A DNA stretch of 64,000 nucleotides from Streptomyces sp. MMG1121 (GCF_001280015.1 NZ_LGDV01000262.1:112668-176667); one strand, 5' to 3'; positions 27,565 to 37,179 are shown, numbered from the stretch's first letter. The notes: generated by a model from the sequence alone, not told the origin. Translations and numbers: made by a program.

Positions 27565-30504
27565 TCAGCCGGTGCCGCAGCCGATCGCGAAGACATGCAG
27601 GCCTCCGCTGTTGACGTCGGACGGCAGACGCACGTCGCTGACCTTCTTGCCCGGGGCCAGCGCCACCGGTGTGGTGGCGAACACGTACGTCCTGGTGCTG
27701 TCGGACACGGTGCCCGCATCGTTGCGGTAGGGCATCGTCACCGCGACGGTGTTGTCGGCGAGCGGGGTGGCGGCACCCGCGCTCAGCGTCCAGTCGGAGA
27801 AGGCGAGGGGCACCGACTGGGTCGTGCCGTCCGTGTAGGTGACGGTAGCGGTGCCGGAGGCCGGGCCGTTGTTGGCGGCACCCAGGAAGGAGATGCTGCC
27901 GGACCCGGACACCCGGACGGTCTGTCCGTTCGCCTCGTAGTTGTCCCGTGCGCCGGGCGCCACCTCGGGCCAGGTGAACGAGACCCCGCCGGCCGTGACC
28001 TTCCCGCCCGGTGTGACGCCCGCGGCGGCCAGGGCGTGGGTGGAGTAGCTGTAGCCCGCGCCGTCGAAGTTCGCCGAGGCGGCGGCGGTGTCCCCGGACG
28101 TTCCCACGCCGGTGTAGGTGGGCGAGCCCGGATAGGAGCGCGGCGCGGCGGAGGCGTCCGCCGCCCAGGAGGGGTTGGCGGAGGTGCCGAGCACATAGGT
28201 GAGGGTGCCGCCGGCGCCGAGGGCGCCGTCGGGCGCGTGCGCCTTGTTCCACGCCGTGCCGTTCCAGGTGGCCGACTGCACATACGGAGCGTCGTCCGCG
28301 GCGCCCGTGCCGTTGATGGTGAGGGTGTGGCCGGACGGCAGGGTGATCGCCGCCCGGGTGAAGAGCGGGCTGCCCAGCGCCAGGTCGGCGGTGCCCGGGG
28401 TCTCCGGATACATGCCGAGGGCGGACCACACGTACCACGAGCTCATCTCGCCCAGGTCGTCGTTGCCGGCCAGGCCCGACGGGTCGGCGGTCCAGATCTG
28501 GTCCTGGACCTGCCGGACGACCCGCTGGGTCTTGTACGGCAGGCCGATGTAGTCGTACTCCCAGGGGATGTTGAGGCTGGGCTCGTTGCCCAGGTTGGTG
28601 TAGCCGCCGGCGCCGGTCAGCGAGGACAGGTCCGTGTCCAGGAACTTGGCCAGGGCCGCGTCGCCGCCCATGGCGGTGGCCAGTCCGTGCACGTTGAACG
28701 GCACCATCGGGGTGTACTGCCAGGAGTCGCCCTCGACGAAGTTCTTGCCCGAGGTCGGTGAGAATCCCGGGGTCCAGGTGCCGGAGGCGTCGCGCGGCTG
28801 GACGAAGCCGCTGCCGTGGTCGAAGAGGTTCCGCCAGTCCTGCGCCCGGTCCGCGAACCGGTGCTGGTCGGCGGTGTGGCCGAGGGCTCCGGCGAGGGCG
28901 GAGAGGGCGAAGTCCGCCGAGTTGTACTCCAGTGTGGTGGAGGCCGGGCCGTAGTAGTTGCAGCAGCCGTACTTGCCGTTGCTGGGCAGCCGGCCGAGCT
29001 GCTGGAGGTAGTTGAGGCCGGGCCGGTTGTTGTTGGTGGCGGTGGCCTCGGCGATCAGGCCCTTGAGGGCGGCGGCGGTGTCGAAGTTCCTGGCCCCGAA
29101 GGCGTAGTAGTCGGCGATGATCTCGTCCGCCGGGTCGCCGACCATGACGTAGCTCTCGCCGTTGTTCTCCGACCACTTGGGGAACAGCCCCGTCTGGCGG
29201 TAGTCGTCGACCATCGACTGGGCGGTGTCGGAGGCGGCGGCCGGGGCGAGCAGGGCTTCCAGCTGGGCCTGCGAGCGGTAGACGTCCCAGCCCGAGTAGT
29301 TGGCGTAGGCGGCGCCGTGTCCCTTGTCGACGGTGTGCGGTTTGCCGTCGAAGCCGGGATAGCGGCGGTCGGTGTCGCTGATGACGTTCGGGTGCAACAG
29401 CGCGTGGTAGAGCGCCGTGTAGAAGACGGTCTGCTGTTCGGCCGTCCCGCCCGTGATCCGCACCCGGCCGAGGAGGGACTTCCAGGCGGTGTGTGCCGCT
29501 CCGCTCACCTGGGCGAAGTTCCAGCCGTGGTTCTCCGCCGTACGGTTGCCCACGGCGCCCGCGGCCGAGACGTACGAGATGCCGACCTTGGCCTGAATGG
29601 TTCGGTGGGTGGTGGTGTCGAACGTGACGTAGCCGTCGGAGCCGCCGGCCCGGACGGCGAAGGGGTGGGCCGCGCCGGGGACGACGCCGTGCAGCACGGG
29701 CTTGTTCGGCGCCTCCGGGGTACTGGCGGAGACGTCGGTCCTCGGCGTGGTGGCCGTGGGGGTGGCCAGCGCGGTGCCACTGTGCTGGAACGGCTGGTCG
29801 AACACCATGTCGAAGTAGACGGTGTAGGCGTTGCCCTCGCCGCAGAAGTTTCCGCTGGTGACGCTGCCGCGCACCTCCTTGCTGTTCACCACCTTGAACT
29901 GTGCGTCGGTGTCGCCGTTCTGGCTGTTCGTCAGTTTCAGCAGGAGGTTCGCCCGGTCAGTGGCCGGGAAGGTGAAGCGCGCCATGCCGCTGCGGGTGGT
30001 CGCGGTCAGTTCCGTCTTGACGCCGTTGTCCAGCGCCACCGAGTACGAGCCCGGTGAGGCGGACTCGTGGGTGTGCGAGAAGCTGTCCGTGGCGCCCGTG
30101 TCCACCGCGCCGACGGTCGGCAGGACCGGGATGTCACCGGCGGCCCGGCAGCCCGGTCCGGCGATGTGGGTGAGGCTGAATCCGGTGATGGACGAGTCGT
30201 TGTACTCGTAGCCGCCGCCGTCCGGCCGGTGCGGGGTGTCGGGGCTCCACTGGACCATCCCGAACGGGGCGTCGGCGCCCGGGAAGTCGTCCGCGGCGTG
30301 CGAGGTCCCGATGAAGGGGTTCACCAGGGCGGCGGGGTCCTTGACCGGCGCGGCCGTGACCGCCGTGGCGTGGGCCGGGGCGGATGCGACGCCCACCATC
30401 AGGGCGCCGACGGCCAGTACGGACGGGAGTCTGAAGGGGGGCAGAACTCGGGCCAGGAGCAAGCGGGTTCTGCCGTTTTCTCTGAGTCGGGTGGATCGTG
30501 TCAT
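27565..30504 (-). CDS. Secreted GH92 alpha-1,2-mannosidase
   Basis: A 979-residue exported enzyme with a signal peptide (LPSVLAVGALMVGVASAPAHA). Residues 55-760 match glycoside hydrolase family 92: the N-terminal beta-sandwich begins VNPFIGTSHAADDFPGAD and contains GYEYNDSSITGFSLTHIAGPG; the (alpha/alpha)6 part includes NYSGWDVYRSQAQLEALLAP and GNDDLGEMSSWYVWSALGMY. These calcium-dependent exo-mannosidases remove mannose from fungal or plant glycans. About 200 further C-terminal residues form one or two beta-rich domains not needed for catalysis. A LacI-type palindrome lies between promoter and start, so it is likely induced by mannose-containing glycans. Confidence 0.92.
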   Translation of the reverse strand: MTRSTRLRENGRTRLLLARVLPPFRLPSVLAVGALMVGVASAPAHATAVTAAPVKDPAALVNPFIGTSHAADDFPGADAPFGMVQWSPDTPHRPDGGGYEYNDSSITGFSLTHIAGPGCRAAGDIPVLPTVGAVDTGATDSFSHTHESASPGSYSVALDNGVKTELTATTRSGMARFTFPATDRANLLLKLTNSQNGDTDAQFKVVNSKEVRGSVTSGNFCGEGNAYTVYFDMVFDQPFQHSGTALATPTATTPRTDVSASTPEAPNKPVLHGVVPGAAHPFAVRAGGSDGYVTFDTTTHRTIQAKVGISYVSAAGAVGNRTAENHGWNFAQVSGAAHTAWKSLLGRVRITGGTAEQQTVFYTALYHALLHPNVISDTDRRYPGFDGKPHTVDKGHGAAYANYSGWDVYRSQAQLEALLAPAAASDTAQSMVDDYRQTGLFPKWSENNGESYVMVGDPADEIIADYYAFGARNFDTAAALKGLIAEATATNNNRPGLNYLQQLGRLPSNGKYGCCNYYGPASTTLEYNSADFALSALAGALGHTADQHRFADRAQDWRNLFDHGSGFVQPRDASGTWTPGFSPTSGKNFVEGDSWQYTPMVPFNVHGLATAMGGDAALAKFLDTDLSSLTGAGGYTNLGNEPSLNIPWEYDYIGLPYKTQRVVRQVQDQIWTADPSGLAGNDDLGEMSSWYVWSALGMYPETPGTADLALGSPLFTRAAITLPSGHTLTINGTGAADDAPYVQSATWNGTAWNKAHAPDGALGAGGTLTYVLGTSANPSWAADASAAPRSYPGSPTYTGVGTSGDTAAASANFDGAGYSYSTHALAAAGVTPGGKVTAGGVSFTWPEVAPGARDNYEANGQTVRVSGSGSISFLGAANNGPASGTATVTYTDGTTQSVPLAFSDWTLSAGAATPLADNTVAVTMPYRNDAGTVSDSTRTYVFATTPVALAPGKKVSDVRLPSDVNSGGLHVFAIGCGTG

Positions 30505-30521
30505 CGTGACCGTGTCCCTTC

Positions 30522-30566
30522 GACAACGTTGTCCCGAAAGCTGGCCCCTGCGGTCCCCGCTGTCAA
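30522..30566 (-). promoter_or_regulatory. Mannosidase promoter with LacI-type operator
   Basis: On the minus strand TTGACA (30566-30561) is followed after 17 bases by a weak CAGCTT (-10, 30543-30538). Immediately downstream is the perfect palindrome GACAACGTTGTC at 30522-30533, with the central CG typical of LacI-family operators. It ends 17 bp before the ATG, so a bound repressor would block transcription. Confidence 0.65.
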
Positions 30567-30641
30567 GGACGCGCGATGAAGAACCAGCCGTACGGCGGCC
30601 GAAAGCAGTCAGAATCCGACTGGCGACACGTCACATGCACA

Positions 30642-30673
30642 AGTGCACCGGCGCGTTGAAGCGCCGGTGCACT
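30642..30673 (-). terminator. Perfect 13-bp hairpin terminator of the APC permease gene
   Basis: AGTGCACCGGCGC (30642-30654) pairs perfectly with its complement at 30661-30673 around a six-base loop. It lies 29 bp after the permease stop and in front of the mannosidase promoter region. Confidence 0.75.
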
Positions 30674-30702
30674 CTCGGTTCACAGCGTCGGAACAGAGCC
30701 CG

Positions 30703-32349
30703 TCAGAGAATGCCCTCCTCCTCCGGTACGACCACCTGGTCGATCAGACGCTGGATCTGTTCGGCGGGCAGCGCCACCGCCATGGCCCAGTAGTAGATGA
30801 CGAGGCTGAAGACGGCGACGACGCCGATGTCCCACCACAGCGGGAACCAGGGGTGCTTGAGCGGCCCGAAGTCGCTGAGGTAGACGATGAGGCCCATGCC
30901 GACCAGGTAGACCGGCAGCCACTGGGCGGCGCGCAGGTCGAGCTGGGGCGTGATGGGGTTCATCCTGAAGACACGGTTGGCGATCAGGACGACGTAGCCG
31001 ATGAGGATGGCGGCGCCGAGCTTCCAGTCGGTGGTCCACCCCGACCACAGGATCAGCAGGTTGGCGACGACGAAGGAGAGCGGCGACATCCAGCGGCCGC
31101 CGGGCAGCCGGTAGGGACGGTGGGCCTCGGGCAGCCGGTCGCGGAACACCCCGAAGGACAGCGGCGCGCCCGCGTACATGAGCACGCTGGCGCTGGTGAT
31201 CAGTCCGACGAGGGAACGCCAGCTGGGGAACGGCAGGAAGCAGACACAGCCGATCACGAAGGCGGTGATCAGTCCGACCCAGGGCACCCCGCGCCGGTTG
31301 GTGGCCTCGAACGCGGAGGGGACGTAACCGTTGCGGCTCAGGCCGAAGGAGACCCGGGAGGAGGCGGTGATGTAGATGAGTCCGGTGCCCGCGGGGGAGA
31401 TCACGGCGTCGAGGTACAGGATCGTGGCCAGCCAGCCGAGGCTGATGAGCGTGGCGACCTGGGCGAACGGCCCGCTCAGGGCGGTGAACGCGGACGTCGC
31501 CCAGTGGCTGCCGATCTGCGAGGCGGGCAGCGCGGCGAGGAAGGTGACCTGGAGAAGGGCGTAGATGAGGATGCCGATGACGATCGATCCGATCACCGCG
31601 CGCGGGATGTCCCGCTTGGGGTTGGCGCTTTCGCCGGCGAGCTGGTCGGCCTGCTCGAAGCCCAGCAGCGCGAAGATGATGCCGCTGGTGGAGACGGCGG
31701 ACAGGATGCCCTTGGCTCCGTAGGGGTTGAAGCCGTCCGCCGCGGTGAAGTTGGCGGTGTGGAACTGGGCGATGGCGAACACGAAGATCGTCAGCAGCGG
31801 GATGCCGACCTTCCACCACGTGGCGGCGCTGTTGGTGCGGGCCAGCAGACGGATGCTGAGGAAGTTCACGGCCGTGATGACGGCCATCAGCCCGACCGCG
31901 ACGGCGATGCCGGGCGGGGTCAGCAGGTGTTCGTCGCTCTTGACCTTCTCCCAGCCGCTCGCCCAGGAGTAGTGCTGGGCGTACGTGATCATCGCCAGCA
32001 CCTCGATGGGTGCCACCGTGACCGCCTGGAGCCAGGAGAACCAGCCGAAGGACGCGCCGGCGGCGCCGCCGAAGGCGTAGTGCGGGAAGCGGGCGGTGCC
32101 GCCCGCCACCGGATACATGCCGCCCAGCTCCGCGTGCACCAGTGCCAGGATCAGGATCGCCAGGCCGCCGATGGCCCAGGAGATGATCGCCGCCGGTCCG
32201 GCGGCCGCCAACGCCCCCTGTGCGCCGAACAACCAGCCGGAGCCGATGATCGAGCCCTCCGAGGCCCAGATCAGCCCGATGAACCCGATCTCGCGCCGCA
32301 GTCCTGGTCTGTGGGTCTTCGGACCGGGCGTCGCCCCGGACACGCCCAT
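30703..32349 (-). CDS. APC-family amino acid permease
   Basis: A 548-residue inner-membrane permease with about 12-14 hydrophobic segments. The ATG at 32349 follows GAGGGGG; a GTG/ATG frame extends 13 codons upstream but without a ribosome site. Typical APC opening: IGFIGLIWASEGSIIGSGWL, then GGLAILILALVHAELGGMYP and AGGTARFPHYAFGG. The long C-terminal region with extra segments and the soluble tail IQRLIDQVVVPEEEGIL resembles the aspartate/aromatic-type transporters. The substrate is an amino acid or related organic cation; nothing next to it specifies which. Confidence 0.92.
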   Translation of the reverse strand: MGVSGATPGPKTHRPGLRREIGFIGLIWASEGSIIGSGWLFGAQGALAAAGPAAIISWAIGGLAILILALVHAELGGMYPVAGGTARFPHYAFGGAAGASFGWFSWLQAVTVAPIEVLAMITYAQHYSWASGWEKVKSDEHLLTPPGIAVAVGLMAVITAVNFLSIRLLARTNSAATWWKVGIPLLTIFVFAIAQFHTANFTAADGFNPYGAKGILSAVSTSGIIFALLGFEQADQLAGESANPKRDIPRAVIGSIVIGILIYALLQVTFLAALPASQIGSHWATSAFTALSGPFAQVATLISLGWLATILYLDAVISPAGTGLIYITASSRVSFGLSRNGYVPSAFEATNRRGVPWVGLITAFVIGCVCFLPFPSWRSLVGLITSASVLMYAGAPLSFGVFRDRLPEAHRPYRLPGGRWMSPLSFVVANLLILWSGWTTDWKLGAAILIGYVVLIANRVFRMNPITPQLDLRAAQWLPVYLVGMGLIVYLSDFGPLKHPWFPLWWDIGVVAVFSLVIYYWAMAVALPAEQIQRLIDQVVVPEEEGIL

Positions 32350-32457
32350 GGCGCACACCCCCTCACATAGGGTGATGTTCACCACCATCGTGCCACGCTG
32401 ACGGGTTTTTGGCCGGGCGCGTACGGGGACCGGATCCGGGCCGCCCGGGCCCGCTCG

Positions 32458-33447
32458 TCAGCCGGCCGCGAGCCGCGGACCGGCCGGCGTGGCGCCGCTG
32501 ACCGCCGCGCCGTACAGGGCCTGGGTGGCGGCGCCGAAGTAGGCACTGTAGGAGATCTGGGGAGTGTTGCCGCCCGTGTGGTAGCCGCCGATCACTCCGA
32601 CGACGGCCCAGCCGCCCGGCCACGGGACGAGCATGGGGCCGCCGCTGGTTCCGTCCACGAAGGCGTCGCAGGCGATCCGCGGGAACGTACCCGGCTCGGC
32701 CGCGTCGTCGCTGTCCCAGCGGGTGGTCCAGCTCCAGCACTCCAGCGGCTTCTCCGCCCCCGCCGGGTAGCCGATCATCCGCACCGGGGCGTGGCGGTAG
32801 CCGGTTCCGGTGAGCAGCCGTACGCCGCCGACCGCGTCCTGGATCGCCGTTCCGTCCTCGTTGGGTTCGGTGACCGCGAAGGCGAAGTCGTACTCGGCCC
32901 CGGCGTGCACGCCCAGGTCGTAGTACTGCTGCGGGACATAGACGCCGTCGGTCCGCACCGGGAAGACCCCGAAGGGCTTGAGCGAGTCGTGGTACTGCGG
33001 GACGAAGGCCAGATGCCGTTTCGGAGAGGTGCCCGCATACCCCTTCAGACAGTGGCCGGCGCTCAGGACCAGGTCGTGCCCCGGGCTGCGCACGACGGAG
33101 CCGCTGCAGGTGCGGCCGGTCCCGCTGGCATCGGTCCAGAAGAAGGAGCCGGCCTGCGGGATGCCGTCGAAGCTCCGGCTCGGCGGGATGTACTCGCCCG
33201 GCCGCGGCCCGTCCACCGCGGGGGACACGGCCGGTGCCGCCGTACCGCCCTGTGCGCCCTTGCGGGCGTCGGCGGGCAGGGCGGCGGCCATCCGGGCCGG
33301 TGTCCAGTAGGCGTCGAGCCGGGCGGCGACCGGGTTGTGGCCGGCCGTGGTGCTGTCGGCGGATGCCGTCGTGGTGAGTCCGGCGCTGAGCAGAAGGGCA
33401 GCCGCGCAGCCGGCGGCGTGGCGGACGAATCTGGTCCCGAGCTCCAT
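32458..33447 (-). CDS. Secreted trypsin-like serine protease
   Basis: A 329-residue exported S1-family-like protease. Residues 1-30 are a signal peptide (AGCAAALLLSAGLTTTASA); a pro-region of about 70 residues follows. The catalytic triad is recognisable: His in VLSAGHCL, Asp in EYDFAFAV and Ser in DGTSGGPML. CSGSVV and CDAF provide the likely disulfides. The fold matches the V8/trypsin-like peptidases that Streptomyces secretes for protein scavenging. It is monocistronic, 108 bp upstream of the permease gene on the same strand. Confidence 0.9.
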   Translation of the reverse strand: MELGTRFVRHAAGCAAALLLSAGLTTTASADSTTAGHNPVAARLDAYWTPARMAAALPADARKGAQGGTAAPAVSPAVDGPRPGEYIPPSRSFDGIPQAGSFFWTDASGTGRTCSGSVVRSPGHDLVLSAGHCLKGYAGTSPKRHLAFVPQYHDSLKPFGVFPVRTDGVYVPQQYYDLGVHAGAEYDFAFAVTEPNEDGTAIQDAVGGVRLLTGTGYRHAPVRMIGYPAGAEKPLECWSWTTRWDSDDAAEPGTFPRIACDAFVDGTSGGPMLVPWPGGWAVVGVIGGYHTGGNTPQISYSAYFGAATQALYGAAVSGATPAGPRLAAG

Positions 33448-33610
33448 CAGTTCCCCTCAGGGCGGCCGCAGGTGACGGCTCACCATAAGCCCGGGGCAGC
33501 GGGAGTCCCAGGGTGCACGCCCGAATCCGGACGCCGCGTGCGTACGGCCGCTGACGGAGCATCAACGTCCGTCGGACTTCCCGGTGTACGAGCCGTGCTC
33601 CCCCCCCCGC

Positions 33611-33859
33611 TCAGGCCGAGGCGCGGGGCGGCGGTACGGCCGGCACCTCGTCGGCGCTCGCGAGGTCCTCCTCGGTCAGCCGGAAACCCTCGGGATACGC
33701 CTCGCGCCGGGCCCGCCGGGCGGGTTCGCTGGTGCGCCACATGTACAGGCAGCGAGCGCACTGGAGGACGTCCCAGACACCGGGGACGGGGGAGGAGTGG
33801 ACGTGTTCGAGCCGTGTGCAGGCACAGCGCGGGCAGACGGTGCTCGTGGGTTCGGCCAT
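33611..33859 (-). CDS. vdcD: Hydroxyarylic acid decarboxylase subunit D (VdcD-like)
   Basis: An 82-residue small subunit containing a zinc-ribbon pattern: VCPRCACTRLEHV and QCARCLYMWRTSEP give two Cys pairs (C-x2-C ... C-x2-C). It lies 26 bp after the UbiD-type subunit C, and the B-C-D order equals the vanillate/4-hydroxybenzoate decarboxylase operons (vdcBCD in Streptomyces). Subunit D is needed for full activity of the non-oxidative decarboxylase although its role is not clear. The C-terminal tail is acidic and proline-rich. Confidence 0.88.
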   Translation of the reverse strand: MAEPTSTVCPRCACTRLEHVHSSPVPGVWDVLQCARCLYMWRTSEPARRARREAYPEGFRLTEEDLASADEVPAVPPPRASA

Positions 33860-33885
33860 GGCGGGTCTCCTTCGCGGGGAAGCGG

Positions 33886-35310
33886 TCAGCGGTGGGCGGC
33901 GAGGGCCTTGAGACGGGTGAGCCATTCGCCAGCCTCGGGCAGGTCCCGGACCGGATTGCCGTAGGTGCCGCGGCGGTCGGGTGCGACGGGCGTCGTCGCG
34001 TCGATGACGAGCTTGTCCACGATGCCCGGGGTCCGGGCCTGCGGTGCGAGTTCCACGACCGGCAGGCCCGGGACGGTGACCAGGTCCCCGGCCGGGTTCA
34101 TCTTGGTCGACAGCGCCCACATCACCTGCGGCAGGTCGAACGGGTCGACGTCCTCGTCCACCACGATGACCGTGGTCGCGTAGCCGAGCCCGTGCGGCGT
34201 GGTCAGCACCCGCAGTCCCACGGCCTTGGCGAAACCGCCGTACCGCCTCTTCGTCGAGACGATGACGGCCAGTCCGTGCGTGTAGGAGGCGTTGACCGCC
34301 ACCACCTCCGGGAAGTCCGCCCTGAGCTGCTTGAACAGCGGCACGCTCGTGTTCGCGGCGATGAGGTAGTCGCACTCCGTCCAGGGCATCCCGAGGTACA
34401 GGTGCTCGAAGACCGGGTCGGTGCGGTACGAGATCCGGTCGACGCGGATCACCGGCATGCTCCGGCCGCCCGAGTAATGGCCCGTGAACTCGCCGAACGG
34501 TCCCTCGATCTCCCGCTTGCGGCCCTCGACGACCCCCTCGATCACCACCTCGCTGCCCCACGGCACGGGCAGCCCGGTCAGCGGTGCCTGCGCGATCGGC
34601 GCGGGTGCTCCGCGCAAGGCGCCGGCGAGACCGTACTCGTTCTCCTCGTACTTCATCGGGGTGGACGCGGCGATGGTGATCACCGGGTCGTTGCCGAGGG
34701 TGATCGCGACGGGCAGGTCCTCGCCCCGCTCCTCGGCCGCCCGCAGGTGCAGGGCGATGTCGTGCATCGGCACGGGCTGGATGGCGAGCCTGCGCCGGCC
34801 CTTGACCTCGATGCGGTAGATGCCAAGGTTCTGCTTGCCACTGTGTTCCGGGTCGTCGGGGTCCTTGGAGACGACCGCGGCCTTGTCGATGTAGAAACCG
34901 CCGTCCCCGTCGTTGAGCCGGATGAGCGGCAGCACCCGGAACACGTCGGCGTCCTCGCCCTCCAGGGTGTTCTGCGCCCACGGCGGGTTCGCGCGCCACT
35001 CGGGCTCGACCGGGAACGCCTCCCAGCGCCGGGCGAACTCGGCGACCTGCTCCTTGGCGCCGGTCTCCTTGGGCAGACCGAGCGCGAGCGCGTGGTTGGC
35101 CCACGAGCCGTGCACGTTCATGGCGATCCGCGCGTCGGTGAAGCCCTTGACGTTGTCGAAGTACAGGGCGGGCGCCGCGTCGCCGAGGCGCGGGGCGGCG
35201 TTCGCCGCGGCGGCGATGTCGGGCTCCGGCAGTACTTCGTCGGACACGTGCAGGAGTTGACCCTCCTGACGGAGCGCGTCGAGGAAGCCGCGGAGGTCGT
35301 CGTAGGGCAT
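33886..35310 (-). CDS. vdcC: UbiD-family hydroxyarylic acid decarboxylase subunit C (VdcC-like)
   Basis: A 474-residue UbiD-fold decarboxylase that uses prenylated FMN to remove CO2 from hydroxyarylic acids such as vanillate or 4-hydroxybenzoate. The length equals the VdcC/EcdC class. Catalytic residues can be placed: R166 in LGIYRIEV, and E269 and E274 in EGPFGEFTGHY (the conserved E-x4-E). Cofactor-binding stretches VAITLGNDPVITIAAS and CDYLIAANTSVPLFKQL are intact. It lies between subunit B (57 bp upstream) and subunit D (26 bp downstream) and should be co-transcribed with both. The exact acid cannot be read from sequence. Confidence 0.93.
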   Translation of the reverse strand: MPYDDLRGFLDALRQEGQLLHVSDEVLPEPDIAAAANAAPRLGDAAPALYFDNVKGFTDARIAMNVHGSWANHALALGLPKETGAKEQVAEFARRWEAFPVEPEWRANPPWAQNTLEGEDADVFRVLPLIRLNDGDGGFYIDKAAVVSKDPDDPEHSGKQNLGIYRIEVKGRRRLAIQPVPMHDIALHLRAAEERGEDLPVAITLGNDPVITIAASTPMKYEENEYGLAGALRGAPAPIAQAPLTGLPVPWGSEVVIEGVVEGRKREIEGPFGEFTGHYSGGRSMPVIRVDRISYRTDPVFEHLYLGMPWTECDYLIAANTSVPLFKQLRADFPEVVAVNASYTHGLAVIVSTKRRYGGFAKAVGLRVLTTPHGLGYATTVIVVDEDVDPFDLPQVMWALSTKMNPAGDLVTVPGLPVVELAPQARTPGIVDKLVIDATTPVAPDRRGTYGNPVRDLPEAGEWLTRLKALAAHR

Positions 35311-35367
35311 CGGAACGTCCTTTGCTGGGGAGTCGGGTCCTTGGGAAGTGAATGAGGGGGGAACGCC

Positions 35368-35958
35368 TCAGCCGGTCGCGCGCAGCGCGCGGGCCGAGCG
35401 CATGCCCTCCCACCGCCTGGCCGCGGGGGCGGGCAGGTCGAACTGGTCGAGGATGCGCGCGACGACGTGGTCGACGAGGTCGTCCACCGACTGCGGGTGG
35501 TTGTAGAACGCCGGCATCAGAGGCACCAACTGCACACCCTTGCGGGCGAGTTCGAGCATGTTCTCCAGATGGATCTCGCTCAGCGGTGTCTCGCGCGGGA
35601 CCAGTACGAGCCGGCGCCGCTCCTTGAGCACCACGTCCGCGGCCCGTGCGACCAGCCCGTCGGCGTACCCGGCGCGGATACCGGCGAGGGTCTTCATCGA
35701 GCAGGGCACCACGACCATGCCGTCCGTGCGGAACGAGCCGGACGAGATGGCCGCACCCTGGTCCTCCGGCGGGTACGTGACATCGGCCAGCGCCGTGACG
35801 TCGGAGACGGCCAGCCCGGTCTCCAGCTCGATCGTCGTCCGTGCCCAGCGGCTGAGCACCAGATGTGTCTCCACGTCCGCGAGCGCGGCCAGCTGCTCCA
35901 GCAGCCGGACGCCGAACACGGCGCCCGTCGCTCCCGTCATGCCCACGATCAGTCGCAC
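35368..35958 (-). CDS. vdcB: UbiX-family flavin prenyltransferase (VdcB-like)
   Basis: A 196-residue flavoprotein that makes the prenylated FMN cofactor needed by the UbiD partner. It opens with RLIVGMTGATGAVFGVRLLE (FMN phosphate loop), has VVVPCSMKTLAGIRAGYADG (conserved SMKT prenyl phosphate site), and ends its core with ERRRLVLVPRETPLSEIHLE and PLMPAFYNHPQSVDDLVDH. All UbiX signatures are present. It is the first gene of the vdcBCD unit, 114 bp from a divergent AraC regulator. Confidence 0.94.
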   Translation of the reverse strand: MRLIVGMTGATGAVFGVRLLEQLAALADVETHLVLSRWARTTIELETGLAVSDVTALADVTYPPEDQGAAISSGSFRTDGMVVVPCSMKTLAGIRAGYADGLVARAADVVLKERRRLVLVPRETPLSEIHLENMLELARKGVQLVPLMPAFYNHPQSVDDLVDHVVARILDQFDLPAPAARRWEGMRSARALRATG

Positions 35959-36072
35959 GGGATTCGGCTCCTTCGGTTCGTCCGACGCGGGGGGCGTGCA
36001 ACCATTTCGGTCACCGCCCTCTCGACGCTAGGTGCACATCCCGAGGCCGGCGGCGTACGCTGAGGACAGACC

Positions 36073-36996
36073 ATGGACAAAAACGGACACCCGCACTCGA
36101 CGGACCGGGTCGACATCCCCCCGGCCCCCTACCGTGCCGCCGTCGGTGCCCCGCCCGGGGCGGAGGTGTTCGACCTCTCCGCGCTGCCCCGCCGCGCCCA
36201 CGGCCACGGCCTCGATCCCTACGCGGCCAAGCGACCCGCCTTCCACGAGCTGATCGCCCTGCGCGGCGGCAGCCTGCGCTGCTCGCTCGACTTCGGCGCG
36301 TGCGAGCTGACCGCGGGCGACTGGCTGTGGGTACGGCCCGGCCAGATCCACCAGTACGACTCCGACCTCGCCTCGGCCGAGGGGATCGTCGTGCTGTTCA
36401 CCCCGGGATTCCTCACCCCGGCGACGGTCGAGGCGGCGCGCGTGGACCAGCCCGTCTGGCGCGCCCCGCTGACCCCGGCGGACGCGGACGCGGCAGCCCT
36501 GGACGCCGTACTCCGGCTGCTGCGCAGCGAGTACCGGCGGCTGGCCGACCTGCCGCTGGAGGTCCAGATCGACGTCGTACGACACCTGCTGTCGGTGCTG
36601 GTGCTACGGCTGTCCCACGCACACGGGCAGGGGGAGGCCGCGGCGAGCGGCACCGAGGCGTTCCGGCGCTTCCAGCGGGCCGTCGAGCGCGACTTCGCCC
36701 GGACCCACCGGGTCGAGGACTACGCGCACGCCCTCGGCTACAGCGTCCGCACCCTGACCCGCGCGACCCGGTCGGCCGTCGGCAGCGGAGCCAAGGCCTT
36801 CATCGACGACCGGGTACTGCTGGAGGCCCGGCGCCTGCTGTGGCATACCGACCTGCCGGCCACGGCCGTCGGCGACCGGCTCGGCTTTCCCGACGCGACC
36901 GTGTTCACCCGCTTCTTCCGGCGGCGGACCGGCGAGACACCGGCGGGGTTCCGGGCGCGGGCGCGGGGGAGGGCCGGACAGGGAGGGGACGCGTAG
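36073..36996 (+). CDS. AraC-family regulator, likely of vdcBCD
   Basis: A 307-residue activator: residues 20-120 form a cupin-like sensing domain (FHELIALRGGSLRCSLDFGA, WLWVRPGQIHQYDSD), and residues 205-300 carry two helix-turn-helix units (RVEDYAHALGYSVRTLTRAT; AVGDRLGFPDATVFTRFFRR, then GETPAGFR). The architecture is that of AraC proteins responding to small aromatic acids. Divergence from vdcB with a 114-bp shared region makes vdcBCD the expected target. Confidence 0.9.
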   Translation: MDKNGHPHSTDRVDIPPAPYRAAVGAPPGAEVFDLSALPRRAHGHGLDPYAAKRPAFHELIALRGGSLRCSLDFGACELTAGDWLWVRPGQIHQYDSDLASAEGIVVLFTPGFLTPATVEAARVDQPVWRAPLTPADADAAALDAVLRLLRSEYRRLADLPLEVQIDVVRHLLSVLVLRLSHAHGQGEAAASGTEAFRRFQRAVERDFARTHRVEDYAHALGYSVRTLTRATRSAVGSGAKAFIDDRVLLEARRLLWHTDLPATAVGDRLGFPDATVFTRFFRRRTGETPAGFRARARGRAGQGGDA

Positions 36997-37179
36997 GTCC
37001 CGCCGGGCGGGAAGGGCGCGGCCCGCACCGGTCTTCCTGTCGCGGCGACGCAACGCCTGCGCCGGATACGCCATTTCCGCGAACGTGCCGACGAGGCCGG
37101 CCTCCTCGAGTCCCGCGGACGCCCGTCGCGCCGCGTCCAGCGACGGACCCAGCGCCTCGCGCAGGGCTCCGGTGCCTCC

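Noticed and set aside
36997..37179. Minus-strand stretch after marR reading GALREALGPSLDAARRASAG and LEEAGLVGTFAEMAYPAQAL
   Set aside because: It looks amphipathic and protein-like but has no start codon, no recognisable family and no downstream continuation; it may be chance or a very old relic.
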